Assembly (NCBI GenBank): GCA_018268785.1
Contig: JAFDVY010000033.1
Coordinates: forward strand, 1 to 33,110
Reading direction: 5' to 3'
Origin: Acidobacteriota bacterium
GTDB lineage: Bacteria; Acidobacteriota; Terriglobia; Acidiferrales; UBA7541
DNA length: 33,110 bases
Each line of letters starts with the position of its first letter. Within the stretch, counting starts at the first letter, position 1. The position numbers and the translations under genes were made by a program. Of the stretch, positions 1 through 8,856 are shown in pieces. Below the pieces are notes generated by a model, which was not told the origin of the DNA, did no database searches, and saw only the letters and a list, made by a program, of their open reading frames with translations.

Positions 1-35
1 AGTTCAAGGCACAAGCCGAGATTTCACGCTGCAAT

Positions 36-1121
36 CTAGATCTTGTCTGGATCCGGCAACATGAAATCGCGCACGAAGCTCAACAGTTCGTAGTAGGAGC
101 CGATGAACGTACGCAGAGTGCGGACCGTCGCGCCGTAGCCATCAAACTCGTCAACGGTCATTCCATCTTCGTCGTACGCTTTTCGGAAATCGGGAAACTT
201 CTCGTAAAGCTCCGCGACAATGACGCGATCGACCGGAACTTGCATGCGTTCCTTCACTTCGACTCTCGACTCGTTGAACTGCAACTGCCAGTCGTAAGGA
301 ATGGTCATGATCACGTCGCCGCCAACCAATTCCGACCAATGGAGATGGTGCCGGTACGCAGCGGCCAGGAGGCGCGTCTTGTATCCCCGATGCTGAAAAA
401 TGCCGTAAGCCTTCTTTATGGCGGCGATACCGGCCCAATCCAAGTGGCCTGGAATAATCGTTATGCGCTCCCTTTTAGCGACTACCTTGATCCAGTCGTC
501 GAGCCTGCCTACCATCATCGTGCACACGGGTGTCAGGTTGGAGGTGTCTTTTCCCTCAGCGATCCGCCGTGCCAGCCCGCGCTCTACGGCTTCCGCGATG
601 GCAATCGCCTGGGGGATTGTGAAGCACACAGTCGCATTTATGTTCACGCCACGGAAGGTCAATTCTTCAGCAGCCAAAACTCCGGCGCGCGTGGCGGGCA
701 CCTTAACCTGGATATTCGGTGCCAATGAGTCAAATCGTACCCCCTGATCGACGATTGCCTGCGAATTCCGGTAGTACGTTGGGTTGGTCTGCAGGGAGAT
801 GCGACCCCTTCGGCCGTGGTCTCTGAAGAAAACTGGCATAAGGAGTTCGGACGCCTTGAAAGCCATTTCTTCAACGAGCTTCCATGTGATTTCGATTTCA
901 CCTGAATCTGGATTTTCTGAAATCAATTGCGCGATTCGATCGCGCCAGGCTGGCAACTCTTTCTTCAAGACGGCCAGTACGATAGTTGGATTTGATGTTG
1001 CCCCGACGGCGCCGTTTGCGATGGCGTATGTGAGTTCCCGAATGGAGCACGAATCATTCCAGAAGTCGGTGGGACCAATTGCCGCCGTCTGCTGAAGGGG
1101 GCTGAGAAGGGTCGTTACCAT
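36..1121 (-). CDS. Transaldolase-family aldolase
   Basis: Protein of 361 aa in the class I aldolase/transaldolase fold. The Schiff-base lysine is K140 in QVKVPAT, and the N-terminal ATSNPTI segment (residues 41-47) matches the TTNPT motif of transaldolases. The segment near residue 161 (INATVCFTIPQA) is the usual downstream strand. The ATG at 1121 is chosen because GAAAGGAG lies 7 bases upstream; an in-frame start at 1190 would add a non-conserved tail. It is the last gene of the lacI-iolB unit, 101 bp after iolB. Family membership implies transfer or cleavage of a ketose or ketose-phosphate in the cytoplasm. With IolB, GH4 and PfkB neighbours the substrate is probably not the pentose-phosphate one, but this is inference. 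Confidence 0.85.
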   Translation of the reverse strand: MVTTLLSPLQQTAAIGPTDFWNDSCSIRELTYAIANGAVGATSNPTIVLAVLKKELPAWRDRIAQLISENPDSGEIEITWKLVEEMAFKASELLMPVFFRDHGRRGRISLQTNPTYYRNSQAIVDQGVRFDSLAPNIQVKVPATRAGVLAAEELTFRGVNINATVCFTIPQAIAIAEAVERGLARRIAEGKDTSNLTPVCTMMVGRLDDWIKVVAKRERITIIPGHLDWAGIAAIKKAYGIFQHRGYKTRLLAAAYRHHLHWSELVGGDVIMTIPYDWQLQFNESRVEVKERMQVPVDRVIVAELYEKFPDFRKAYDEDGMTVDEFDGYGATVRTLRTFIGSYYELLSFVRDFMLPDPDKI

Positions 1122-1222
1122 GTTGGTTCTCCTTTCGGCCGGCCTGGCATCGAGCCGGCTCGACAGATACAAGGGCATCAGAGACGGCAAGAAGCACCAT
1201 GTCGGCTATTCTGTACCGACGT

Positions 1223-2071
1223 TTACTTCACTATGGGAACGCGTGGATCTGTTACGTTCCAAGTATGTCGAACCCAGCTATGGTCGGGGTCATCCGAAGC
1301 CGCCATGGAATGGGCTGATCCCGCCAAAACGTTCAGGTAGTAAATGTTGTAACCGTGAGCTGCCACGACCGGGTGGTAGCCTTCCGGGATAAGCACTAAG
1401 TCTCCGTCGCGCACGGTCATAGTCGAGTCCAGGCGACGATCGCGTGTGTACACTCGCTGAATTGCATAACCTTCGGGCTTGTCAATTCGATAGTAATAAA
1501 GCTCCTCAAGGTCCACTTCGCCCGGTGGGTTGTGCACATCGTGTTTGTGAGGCGGGTAGCTCGACCAGTTTCCGCCGGGCGTGTAAACTTCGACGATCAG
1601 TAGACGCTGAGCAGGGAACTCTGGAGCAATAATGTGATTGATTTGGCGGGTCGCATTGGCGCCGCCGCGGACCTCGACGCGCACGTCGCTTGGCTCAATC
1701 AAGGCTGCGGGATACGGAATTTCGGCCCGGCTAGAACAGAAAGCCAGGTCGCATTCTGAGCGCGCAGTGACGGTGTAGCTGGTACCGATAGGTAGGTACA
1801 CAGCCCAAGGCATTCCGCCGAAGACGTTCACACGGCCACCAATATGCGTCCACGCACCGTTGGTGGAACTTACGTCGATGCAACCGCCAAGAATTACAAT
1901 ACCCAGCTCGCTTTCGCCGGTATATCCCTTGTATTCTTCACCGGCCTCGAAGCTCTTGACCCGGAGGGACAAGTAATCGAAGCCAATGCTCTTCGGCTCG
2001 ACATCCATCTTGATTCCGTGTCCGTTTGTCGTCTGCGCGCCCCGAATCAGTAAATTGCCGCTGGTCGTCAT
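1223..2071 (-). CDS. iolB: 5-deoxy-glucuronate isomerase family protein (IolB/KduI cupin)
   Basis: Protein of 282 aa, the normal IolB length, built as a double cupin. Metal-ligand candidates are H175 and H177 in PPHKHD, E190 in the LEELYYYR stretch and H233 in EGYHP. In inositol catabolism IolB isomerises 5-deoxy-D-glucuronate to 2-deoxy-5-keto-D-gluconate. The ATG overlaps the lacI stop as ATGA and is preceded by GGAGG at 8 bases, so the two genes are translationally coupled. No iolC, iolD, iolE or iolG is visible, so the substrate may not be an inositol intermediate. The family call is firm; the exact reaction is less certain. Confidence 0.82.
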   Translation of the reverse strand: MTTSGNLLIRGAQTTNGHGIKMDVEPKSIGFDYLSLRVKSFEAGEEYKGYTGESELGIVILGGCIDVSSTNGAWTHIGGRVNVFGGMPWAVYLPIGTSYTVTARSECDLAFCSSRAEIPYPAALIEPSDVRVEVRGGANATRQINHIIAPEFPAQRLLIVEVYTPGGNWSSYPPHKHDVHNPPGEVDLEELYYYRIDKPEGYAIQRVYTRDRRLDSTMTVRDGDLVLIPEGYHPVVAAHGYNIYYLNVLAGSAHSMAASDDPDHSWVRHTWNVTDPRVPIVK

Positions 2072-3099
2072 TGCAAATCCTCCCTGGGCGGTGCGGTCGA
2101 TTCCCGAACGATCAATTCCGCTGGCACTTTGATTGTGGTCGCCGAATCTTCTCCTGAGATAAGTTTGAGCAGGCTTTCCATTGCCAAACGGCCCATCAAG
2201 CGCCGTGGTTGGCGAACCGTAGTGAGCGGAGGCTGCGTAAATGATGCGATGAAAAGGTCATCAAAGCCGATTACCGAAATGTCTCCCGGTACACTGATCT
2301 TTTTGAGATTGAGCTGCCGGAGTGCGCCAAGCGCGGTCATGTCGTTGTAGCAGAAAATTGCCGTTGGCGATTTCGGCAAACTCAAAAGCATCTCCACCCC
2401 AATCATTCCCCCCTCGCATTTGCCGTCTCCGTGCACTACGAGTTCTGGAGTGAAGGGGAGGTCCGCGCGTTCCAATGCTTCCCGATAACCCGTCAGACGT
2501 TCCATATCGGACTGGTAGCCGAAACGATCACCGATGTACGCGATTCGCCGATGGCCCAATTGGATCAGGTGATTGGTGACGTCTGCGCTGCCTTTCACGT
2601 TGTCAATGAGCACGGAATTGACAAATTCACCGGGGTGTTGGTTGTTGACCAGCACAATCGGAATTCTCATTTCGGACAACAGAGGCCGGTACAATGCGCC
2701 GACCCTCGATGAGGTCACAACGATTCCTTCTACGCGCCTTTCGGAAAAGGACTGGACGACTTTGGTTTCGCGTTCGGGCTCGGCATTTGAATTGGCGAGA
2801 AACACGGAATAGCCGTGGTCGTTGGCGTATTCTTCGATACCGTTAACAACATCACTCACGAAAGGATCCGAAATGGACGTTACCACGACGCCGATGGTCT
2901 TGGTCCTTTGCGTGACCAAACCACGAGCGATTGCGCTGGCGCTGTACCCGGATTCCTTGGCGATGCTTTGAATGCGTTCTGCGGTTCTGCGGCTGATCAA
3001 GTGACTGTTGTGCAAGGCGCGCGAAACAGTGGACGAGGAAACATTGGCGATGCGCGCGATGTCCTTGATTGAGGTAGGTTTATGCACGGGCGAGTTCAC
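2068..3099 (-). CDS. LacI-family transcriptional regulator
   Basis: Protein of 343 aa. The N-terminal helix-turn-helix (about residues 9-55, IKDIARIANVSSSTVSRAL) is typical of LacI/GalR proteins. It is followed by a periplasmic-binding-protein-like effector domain with the family patterns TIGVVVTSISDPF and VIGFDDL. The start is a GTG at 3099 with only a weak AAGA ribosome site; a GTG at 3087 is an alternative. It heads the lacI-iolB-transaldolase unit. A near-palindromic GCACACGTTTGC lies 8 bases upstream of the start and recurs before the permease gene, suggesting that it controls both itself and the permease-kinase-glycosidase unit. The effector is probably a sugar or sugar phosphate. Confidence 0.9.
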   Translation of the reverse strand: MNSPVHKPTSIKDIARIANVSSSTVSRALHNSHLISRRTAERIQSIAKESGYSASAIARGLVTQRTKTIGVVVTSISDPFVSDVVNGIEEYANDHGYSVFLANSNAEPERETKVVQSFSERRVEGIVVTSSRVGALYRPLLSEMRIPIVLVNNQHPGEFVNSVLIDNVKGSADVTNHLIQLGHRRIAYIGDRFGYQSDMERLTGYREALERADLPFTPELVVHGDGKCEGGMIGVEMLLSLPKSPTAIFCYNDMTALGALRQLNLKKISVPGDISVIGFDDLFIASFTQPPLTTVRQPRRLMGRLAMESLLKLISGEDSATTIKVPAELIVRESTAPPREDLQ

Positions 3100-3106
3100 T
3101 GTCTTT

Positions 3107-3118
3107 GCACACGTTTGC
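3107..3118. promoter_or_regulatory. Candidate LacI-family operator upstream of the regulator gene
   Basis: GCACACGTTTGC is a near-perfect palindrome with the central CG characteristic of LacI-family operators (ideal form GCAAACGTTTGC, one mismatch). Its CACACGTTTGC core recurs at 6948-6958 in front of the APC permease. Binding here would give autoregulation. The site was read by eye. Confidence 0.45.
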
Positions 3119-3282
3119 GAAGATGCGCCTCCATACTGTAATCCGCTCCTTCTTTCGTGTCAATCCGCTACAATCCCGCTACTGATCCGCCCGCTATTCC
3201 GATAAGTTATTGATTCTGTTAAAATTGCGCGAATTTGTCGTTCCTGACTGCGTGGCCGAAAGCACAACTCTCGTGGCCAGCC

Positions 3283-4650
3283 CTATTTCCCCATATATCC
3301 GAGGTTTGGCTGGTCGCAGCGCACCCAAGCTTCTCGGAGGCTTTTGGCGATCTCCCACTGTCCGATGAGCGGATATTCCAGCATTGCCAATTGCGCGAGG
3401 TCCCAGGATTTTTCGGTTACCGCACGAATCGCTGTACGTTCGTAAGCCTTGACCGCTAGAACGAGTCCTTTCACGCTTTCTGGCAGTTTTCCCGCGTTCG
3501 AGGGTGTCACACCTTGGCTGCTGATCTCGCACGGAACTTCGACGACATCTTCGGTCTGTAGGTCTTCGATAGACTTCTTGTTTCGCACGTTCACCACCAC
3601 GGTCCGCGGTTCGTCAGACACGAGACCGCTCATTACCTCCACCGCGATTTTGTGATATCCAGTTGGGCTATCGAAGGGATCCGGCTCTTTCTCAATCTTT
3701 TGAAAAGCCGTGCCTGCATTGGCTTCGAGTTTCAAATAGGAAGCATTGCGCTGTTCGAGGTATCTGCGATAAGTGGCAAGGGCTTCTCGCGGCGCTTCCG
3801 ATCGGAGCTGCGAAAAAAGTTCCGTATTCAGACGCATAAGCTCCTCGCCACGGGTCGCGCCTGCCTTCAATTGATTACGATAGGCCTTGCGCTGGCTATA
3901 GTAAAAAAAAAGATATTCGGAAGGAATAAGTTGCAGGGTGCTAATCAGCTTGGGGTCGAAGAGATCTGTATGATAAAGCTCGCGCAGAGCGTTTTCATTC
4001 TCGAGCAAGTTCCCGGTTACGTCTTGCCCGCGCACGGTTACCCGGCGCACCCAGCCAAGATGATTTAAGCCTGCATAGTCGCAATGGACCTCGGAAGGCG
4101 GTTCATCTAGCACATGCGCTATTCGATGAAACAGTTCAGCAGGCGTATCGCAAATTCCAATTACCTTCAGTTCGGTGTGTTGCAGCAAAGCCTGCGTAAT
4201 TAAGCCGGCAGGATTCGTAAAATTGATGAACCAGGCGTCTGGTGCTAAGCGTTCGACGATCCGTCCGTGTTCCAGCGCGACTGGTACCGTGCGAAGGGCC
4301 ATCGCTACGCCGCCTGGCCCTGTTGTTTCCTGGCCAGCAAGGCCTTCGTCGATGGCAATTCGTTCGTCTCGAGCGCGAGCTGCCATGCCGCCGATGCGGA
4401 GACTACTGAGCACAAAGTCGCAGCCCTCGACGGCCCTTTCCACGGAATCGAACGAACCAATTCGGACAGCGACTCTCTGACTGCTGGCGATCTCACGCCC
4501 GAGAGAAGCCATGAGCTCGGCACGCCCCGAGTCAACGTCGAAAAGTCGCAACCCTTTGATATTGAGGAGCGCCTGGGCCCTCAACAATCCGTGAATCAGC
4601 AGCGGAGTTCGGACGCCGCCGCCACCAATGATGCTCACCGTACGCTGCAT
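3283..4650 (-). CDS. Glycoside hydrolase family 4 (NAD- and metal-dependent glycosidase)
   Basis: Protein of 455 aa. The N-terminal Rossmann fold ([10 protein letters not shown], residues 7-16) binds NAD. The metal ligands expected for GH4 are C167 in GICDTP and H197 in LNHLGW, and the [10 protein letters not shown] segment (143-152) is the usual family block. GH4 enzymes hydrolyse glycosides by an oxidation-elimination-addition route and include 6-phospho-alpha- and beta-glucosidases and alpha-galactosidases. CDTP replaces the more usual CNxP, so the phospho-specificity is unclear. The ATG at 4650 is preferred: it starts directly at the Rossmann strand and overlaps the kinase stop by 16 bp, whereas the ATG at 4725 would overlap by 91 bp. 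Third gene of the permease unit. Confidence 0.88.
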   Translation of the reverse strand: MQRTVSIIGGGGVRTPLLIHGLLRAQALLNIKGLRLFDVDSGRAELMASLGREIASSQRVAVRIGSFDSVERAVEGCDFVLSSLRIGGMAARARDERIAIDEGLAGQETTGPGGVAMALRTVPVALEHGRIVERLAPDAWFINFTNPAGLITQALLQHTELKVIGICDTPAELFHRIAHVLDEPPSEVHCDYAGLNHLGWVRRVTVRGQDVTGNLLENENALRELYHTDLFDPKLISTLQLIPSEYLFFYYSQRKAYRNQLKAGATRGEELMRLNTELFSQLRSEAPREALATYRRYLEQRNASYLKLEANAGTAFQKIEKEPDPFDSPTGYHKIAVEVMSGLVSDEPRTVVVNVRNKKSIEDLQTEDVVEVPCEISSQGVTPSNAGKLPESVKGLVLAVKAYERTAIRAVTEKSWDLAQLAMLEYPLIGQWEIAKSLREAWVRCDQPNLGYMGK

Positions 4651-5570
4651 AGCGCTCCATCCAATTCGTTCTTTGAGGGAAATCCAGCGATACCACCCAA
4701 GGCGCGCGCCGACATTTCTCCGCACACCGCTCCAACTTTAAGGCATGCCTTCGGATCCATCCCAGTCAACCGCGCATAGAGAAATCCTGCGTCAAAGCAA
4801 TCGCCAGCGCCAGTCGTATCCACAGGCTCGATGTTGCCTGGCTCTTGGAATAGGATCTCGCCGTCCCACAATAGGGCGGCGCCAGACTGGCCGCGCTTCA
4901 TGGCCACGCGCTTAAGCCCCATTCGCCGAAAAGCGTCTAACATCCGCCGGGGCTCTGTTTCATGGGTCATTACCTCGGCCTCGCGCTCATTGGGAAAAAA
5001 GACATCAGCTAGTTGAAGCGCAGATACTGCGCGGGTATCGCCATACCATTCTGGGTGCCAGCCAACGTCCACCGACACGGTGAGTCCACTATTCGCGAGC
5101 TCTTCAAACAGTCTTGGAGCAAATGAAAGATCCAAAGCATGCGCAAAATGCACGTGTCGGGCACGAAAGGGCTGAGCTGCGAACGCCAGCCGCTCAATCA
5201 GGGCCGGCAACTCTCGATTCGCTCCGTTGTAGGTGAGAAAAGTACGGTCGGTTGTAGTAGAAATGCTCACTGCGATCGCAGTAGGCTCCGCCGCAGTGGT
5301 TTTAATTCCGTCAATGCTAACGCCGTGGACGCGCAGACGATCCAGCATCCACTGCCCGTCAGACTCTCCAACGACGCCAATAATGCCTGCACGAAGGCCG
5401 AGTTTGGCCAGGCCGCACGCCGTGATCGCGGCGCCGCCGCCGATCTCTTTATGAAATTCGTGCGCAAACGACTCTTCCCCTGCGCGCGGCCAGGTGCGGA
5501 ACCCGCTCATAACGAGGTCCTGGAAGAGGTCACCTACAGCTAAAACGTCAAACGAAGGTCGATTCGTCAC
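4635..5570 (-). CDS. PfkB-family carbohydrate kinase
   Basis: Protein of 311 aa of the ribokinase/PfkB family. The N-terminal GGGAAITA block (44-51), the PNEREAE motif (193-199) and the signature DTTGAGDCFDAGF (251-263) with catalytic D257 are all present. It transfers phosphate from ATP to a sugar or sugar acid in the cytoplasm. The GTG at 5570 is chosen because it overlaps the permease stop as GTGA, has AGAGG 7 bases upstream and begins just before the conserved FDVLAVGD strand. Longer in-frame starts run inside the permease gene. Ribokinase, fructokinase, KDG kinase and IolC are all possible; the IolB neighbour makes an IolC-like role conceivable, but sequence alone does not decide it. Confidence 0.88.
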   Translation of the reverse strand: MTNRPSFDVLAVGDLFQDLVMSGFRTWPRAGEESFAHEFHKEIGGGAAITACGLAKLGLRAGIIGVVGESDGQWMLDRLRVHGVSIDGIKTTAAEPTAIAVSISTTTDRTFLTYNGANRELPALIERLAFAAQPFRARHVHFAHALDLSFAPRLFEELANSGLTVSVDVGWHPEWYGDTRAVSALQLADVFFPNEREAEVMTHETEPRRMLDAFRRMGLKRVAMKRGQSGAALLWDGEILFQEPGNIEPVDTTGAGDCFDAGFLYARLTGMDPKACLKVGAVCGEMSARALGGIAGFPSKNELDGALCSVR

Positions 5571-6934
5571 ACAGTGACCTCTATTTCTTGCTCTCTGAAC
5601 GGCCATTCCCGGTGCACGCGTGCACGCCACATATATGCGCATACACCAACCGCGGCCAGCGCTAGCCCCCACAAGATGAATCTCACCCCGCTCGCAGCCA
5701 GGATGTAAGCCCAGCCTGCAAACGCAATTATGCTGGTGACCGGATAGAACCACATCTTGAAAGGCCGGTGGATATCGGGGCGGTACTTGCGGATCAGCGT
5801 GACCGCGACCACCTGGGCCATGAATTGTATGAGGACCTGAATGACGATGAGGGCCGTAATCAAATCGGAAAGATCCAAGAGGCTCGCAAACGCTGAAGCA
5901 ATTCCGATGAAAAGAACAGAGACGTAAGGGAAATTCTTAGTGCGATGAAGTTTCCCAAAAACTGCGAAGAATCTGCCGTCCGCTGCCGCCGCATAGGGAA
6001 CTCTGGAATAACCAAGCAAGACTGCAAAAAGCGAAGCAAACGTAGTAAAGAGAATGAGCCCCGTCATTACCTGCGCGACTTTTGATCCGTACAATCGCAG
6101 CATGAGGTCAGAAACAATGAATGTGGAATGTTTCGCCTCCTGCCAGGGAACCACGCCAATGGTCGTCAGATTCATCGTTAGATATAGAGCCGCGACCAAC
6201 CCAATCGAAATCAATATACTCCGGGGAATAACGCGTTCGGGATGACGAACTTCTCCAGCGAAAAAGCACACGTTGTTGTAGCCGCCGTAGTCGTACATTG
6301 CCAATAGAGTGGCGCCTCCGAGCCCTACGAAAAACTGCTTGGAGAGGGTGAACGCGTGCGGCGGAAAATCGAAAATGCGGTCAGCTCGAAAATTCAGCAA
6401 ACCCGCTACGGTGACGGCCAGCGCCGTAAAAATCACGACAATCCAAAGCGCGATAGACAAGCGACCAACGGAGCGAATATCGCGGTACAACAGAGCTGTG
6501 ATCGCGAGACAGACCGTCGCTGCTACAGCTTTTCCGGGCCAGTATCCCATCCCCGGCCAGAGGAACTTTGTATATTGAGAAAAGCCGACGGCTCCGGCTC
6601 CGATCGAAAGAGGAGCTAAGAAGATCGTCTCCCAGATAAACAGGAAACTCATCAGCCTCCCAAGCTTCTTTGGGCCGTAAGCCTCGGAAAGGTACTGATA
6701 GGGTCCCCCTGAGCCTGGCATAGCGGCCCCGAGTTCGGCCCAAACCAGACCGTCGCAGATCGCCACCACAGCGCCTAAAACCCAGCCCAACAGTGCTTGG
6801 GGACCGTCCATGGTACTCAAAATTAAGGGGATAGTGAGGAAGGGACCGACGCCGATCATCTCCAGCATGTTGGCGGAAATTGCTTGGAATAGGCCAAGTT
6901 CGCGACGCAGGTGAGGAGTGGGTGTGCCGGACAC
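5567..6934 (-). CDS. APC-superfamily permease
   Basis: Integral inner-membrane protein of 455 aa with about 12 hydrophobic segments. The GVGPFLTIPL stretch near residue 28 and the PGSGGPYQYLSEAYG block near residue 73 are typical of amino acid-polyamine-organocation transporters. The start is a GTG at 6934, preceded by no strong ribosome site; no later Met leaves the first helix intact. It leads the permease > kinase > glycosidase unit and is coupled to the kinase through a GTGA overlap. APC permeases usually carry amino acids or amines, so its place at the head of a sugar-processing operon is odd. The substrate could be an amino sugar, an amine or a glycosyl-amine compound, which is speculation. 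Confidence 0.88.
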   Translation of the reverse strand: MSGTPTPHLRRELGLFQAISANMLEMIGVGPFLTIPLILSTMDGPQALLGWVLGAVVAICDGLVWAELGAAMPGSGGPYQYLSEAYGPKKLGRLMSFLFIWETIFLAPLSIGAGAVGFSQYTKFLWPGMGYWPGKAVAATVCLAITALLYRDIRSVGRLSIALWIVVIFTALAVTVAGLLNFRADRIFDFPPHAFTLSKQFFVGLGGATLLAMYDYGGYNNVCFFAGEVRHPERVIPRSILISIGLVAALYLTMNLTTIGVVPWQEAKHSTFIVSDLMLRLYGSKVAQVMTGLILFTTFASLFAVLLGYSRVPYAAAADGRFFAVFGKLHRTKNFPYVSVLFIGIASAFASLLDLSDLITALIVIQVLIQFMAQVVAVTLIRKYRPDIHRPFKMWFYPVTSIIAFAGWAYILAASGVRFILWGLALAAVGVCAYMWRARVHREWPFREQEIEVTV

Positions 6935-6947
6935 CGAGGGATTTTCT

Positions 6948-6958
6948 CACACGTTTGC
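6948..6958. promoter_or_regulatory. Candidate LacI-family operator upstream of the permease gene
   Basis: CACACGTTTGC is identical over 11 bases to the core of the site at 3107-3118 and has the same orientation relative to the downstream minus-strand gene. It lies 13 bases upstream of the permease GTG, in the 104-bp spacer shared with the divergent TPR gene, and so could affect either gene. Confidence 0.42.
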
Positions 6959-7038
6959 ATAAACAGGCAATGCGTGACGAAAAATGGATGGCCTCTCAGA
7001 TTCCAAGCTGCAGACGCCCGTCCCCGACATGCCGTAAT

Positions 7039-8472
7039 ATGAGTTTGATGATACCGCTCAGGCTCCAGGTCGGATTCTTGGTTGCGGCAGTCTTCTTATC
7101 GGCGACCTGCCACGGACAGAGCCCACTACCCGACCGTGCCTCGACTAGCCGGTTGGAACAATCCTTACAGCTCGCGAAGGCTCATCGGTACGAGGAGGCA
7201 GAGGCCGCGATACGAAATCTGCCAATACCGCAAAATCTCCAACAGCGCATCGCCTTTTTTCGCCTTAGGGCCTCGATTGAATCTGGCCTCGGCCATTCCG
7301 CAGCCGCTGCAACGGACATGGAGCATGCAGCCCAGCTCGCACCTCAGGACATTGATTTGCAAGTGGCTGCAAAGCTAGCGCGGTTACAAGTTGAATTGAA
7401 GTCGCACGCTGCCCCTACGCTCACGTTGACGGCGCTGCGTAAACTTGCCGTTACATCATCCGATAGCACCGGGCTTCATATGCGCATGGCGGAAATGCTG
7501 AGTGCCGCAGGCCTTTATGGTGAGGCCGCCAAGGAATTTGAGGAAGCAAGCCGGCTGGTGCCCGGGAGCGCTGACATTCTGTACGACCTCGCCCTTGCCC
7601 ATTACCGAAATAGTGATTGGGACGCGGCTTTGACCAGCGCGGAACGCGCGAAGACGCTTCAAGACAGCGCATCGCTAGAGAGTTTGCTTGGCGATATCCA
7701 GGAAAAACGGGGTGACGCGCTCGCAGCTGTACACAGTTATCAGGCTGCGGTTACGCTTGAACCAACTGTGGAAGAACACAGACTGGTTCTTGCCCGGGAG
7801 TTGCTGAAGCATCACACTTTTGATGCAGCGATTGTCGTTTTAGAACAAGCTGGAGAACTCTTTCCTCATTCTGTTCGCGTAAAGACTCTGCTCGGACTCA
7901 CTTACTATTTGGTAGACCGCTCGGCCGACTCTATTCACGCATTGCTTGCCGCCGCAAGTATCGATCCGAATGAAGAACTGCCCGTGCGCTATCTCGGTGA
8001 AATCACTCTTGAGGACTCAATTGCTCCGGACCCTGCCGTGGTCGATAGAGTTTGCGGCTTTGCGGATGCCCATGCCTCAGGGAAGAATGTGGGCGCCCTT
8101 TGCGGCGCAATCCTGTTGCGGGTGGCTCAAGACGGGAACGACGTCTCGCGCCGGCCCGAAGTGTTCCGCAGACTCGAACAAGCAGCCCGAGTCGCTCCAC
8201 AGGAGCCGCTGGCACGGTGCCAGTTGGGGAAGGCATTTGAATGGGCCGAGCAATGGCAAAATGCGCGTGTTGAACTTGAAAGATGCGTAAAGCTCGATCC
8301 CGGATCTCCCGAAAGTCATTACCGGCTCGCACGCGTTTATCGGCGAATGGGGCTTACTGCACTCTCTAAAGAGCAAACCGCACTGCAACAGCGAGCGGCA
8401 GAACATCAAGAAGAAGAGGGCGCGCGACGCGCGAATATGGTTATGCGATTCCTTGTGCTATTCGAACAGTGA
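7039..8472 (+). CDS. Secreted tetratricopeptide-repeat protein
   Basis: Protein of 477 aa. Residues 1-29 form a signal peptide with a hydrophobic core around LQVGFLVAAVFLSA and a likely cleavage after CHG. The rest is helical with many TPR-like units, for example around YGEAAKEFEEASRLVPGSADILYDLA and the C-terminal stretch with ESHYRLARVYRRMG. TPR domains mediate protein-protein contacts, here probably in the periplasm. The start at ATG 7039 (or 7048) is chosen because the signal peptide begins there; the in-frame extension to 6880 would overlap the permease. It is divergent from the catabolic units and its client is unknown. Confidence 0.82.
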   Translation: MSLMIPLRLQVGFLVAAVFLSATCHGQSPLPDRASTSRLEQSLQLAKAHRYEEAEAAIRNLPIPQNLQQRIAFFRLRASIESGLGHSAAAATDMEHAAQLAPQDIDLQVAAKLARLQVELKSHAAPTLTLTALRKLAVTSSDSTGLHMRMAEMLSAAGLYGEAAKEFEEASRLVPGSADILYDLALAHYRNSDWDAALTSAERAKTLQDSASLESLLGDIQEKRGDALAAVHSYQAAVTLEPTVEEHRLVLARELLKHHTFDAAIVVLEQAGELFPHSVRVKTLLGLTYYLVDRSADSIHALLAAASIDPNEELPVRYLGEITLEDSIAPDPAVVDRVCGFADAHASGKNVGALCGAILLRVAQDGNDVSRRPEVFRRLEQAARVAPQEPLARCQLGKAFEWAEQWQNARVELERCVKLDPGSPESHYRLARVYRRMGLTALSKEQTALQQRAAEHQEEEGARRANMVMRFLVLFEQ

Positions 8473-8616
8473 AGTCTCAGCCCTTGATTGTCCAAGAAAC
8501 CTCGATCACCAAGTAGGCTAAGGTGGGAGCGCTAGGTATGGTCAACGTGGACAGGGCCCAACGGCAGTTCTGGGAATCGGAACTGGTGGTTCGTCAGCCA
8601 ATGTTTTTGAAAAGAA

Positions 8617-8693
8617 TGGCGGGGACGACGAGACTCGAACTCGCGACCTCTGCCGTGACAGGGCAGCGTTCTAACCAACTGAACTACGTCCCC
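8617..8693 (-). tRNA. tRNA-Asp (GTC)
   Basis: On the minus strand the acceptor GGGGACG pairs with CGTCCCC. The anticodon stem CTGCC/GGCAG encloses the loop CTGTCAC, giving anticodon GTC. The T arm carries GTTCGAGTC. The discriminator is G and the CCA tail is encoded (8617-8619). It follows tRNA-Val by 20 bp on the same strand and probably shares its promoter. Confidence 0.95.
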
Positions 8694-8713
8694 ACTGATG
8701 GTGAATCGTCACT

Positions 8714-8789
8714 TGGTGGGCACTGAAGGATTTGAACCTTCGACCTTTCGGGTGTAAACCGAACGCTCTAACCGCTGAGCTAAGCGCCC
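8714..8789 (-). tRNA. tRNA-Val (TAC)
   Basis: On the minus strand the acceptor GGGCGCT pairs with AGTGCCC (one G-T pair). The anticodon stem TTCGG/CCGAA encloses TTTACAC, giving anticodon TAC. The T arm contains GTTCAAATC. The discriminator is A and CCA is encoded. It is the first gene of a two-tRNA transcript with tRNA-Asp. Confidence 0.95.
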
Positions 8790-8800
8790 CTACCTTAACA

Positions 8801-8829
8801 ACTTTACAGGAAGCGCCGCAACTCGTCAA
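8801..8829 (-). promoter_or_regulatory. Sigma-70 promoter of the tRNA-Val/tRNA-Asp transcript
   Basis: Minus-strand -35 TTGACG (8824-8829), a 17-bp spacer and -10 TAAAGT (8801-8806). The predicted start near 8794 is about five bases before the mature 5' end of tRNA-Val. Confidence 0.7.
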
Positions 8830-8856
8830 CGCACCCAATCAAAGCACAAATTGCTT

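Noticed and set aside
8541..8600. Possible attachment site or second copy of the tRNA-Asp end near the tRNA
   Set aside because: No repeat of the tRNA 3' sequence could be found in the window by eye.
8523..8726. Plus-strand ORF of 67 aa between the TPR gene and the tRNAs
   Set aside because: It runs through the tRNA-Asp gene on the opposite strand; its TTRLELATSAVTGQRS segment is the translated complement of the tRNA.
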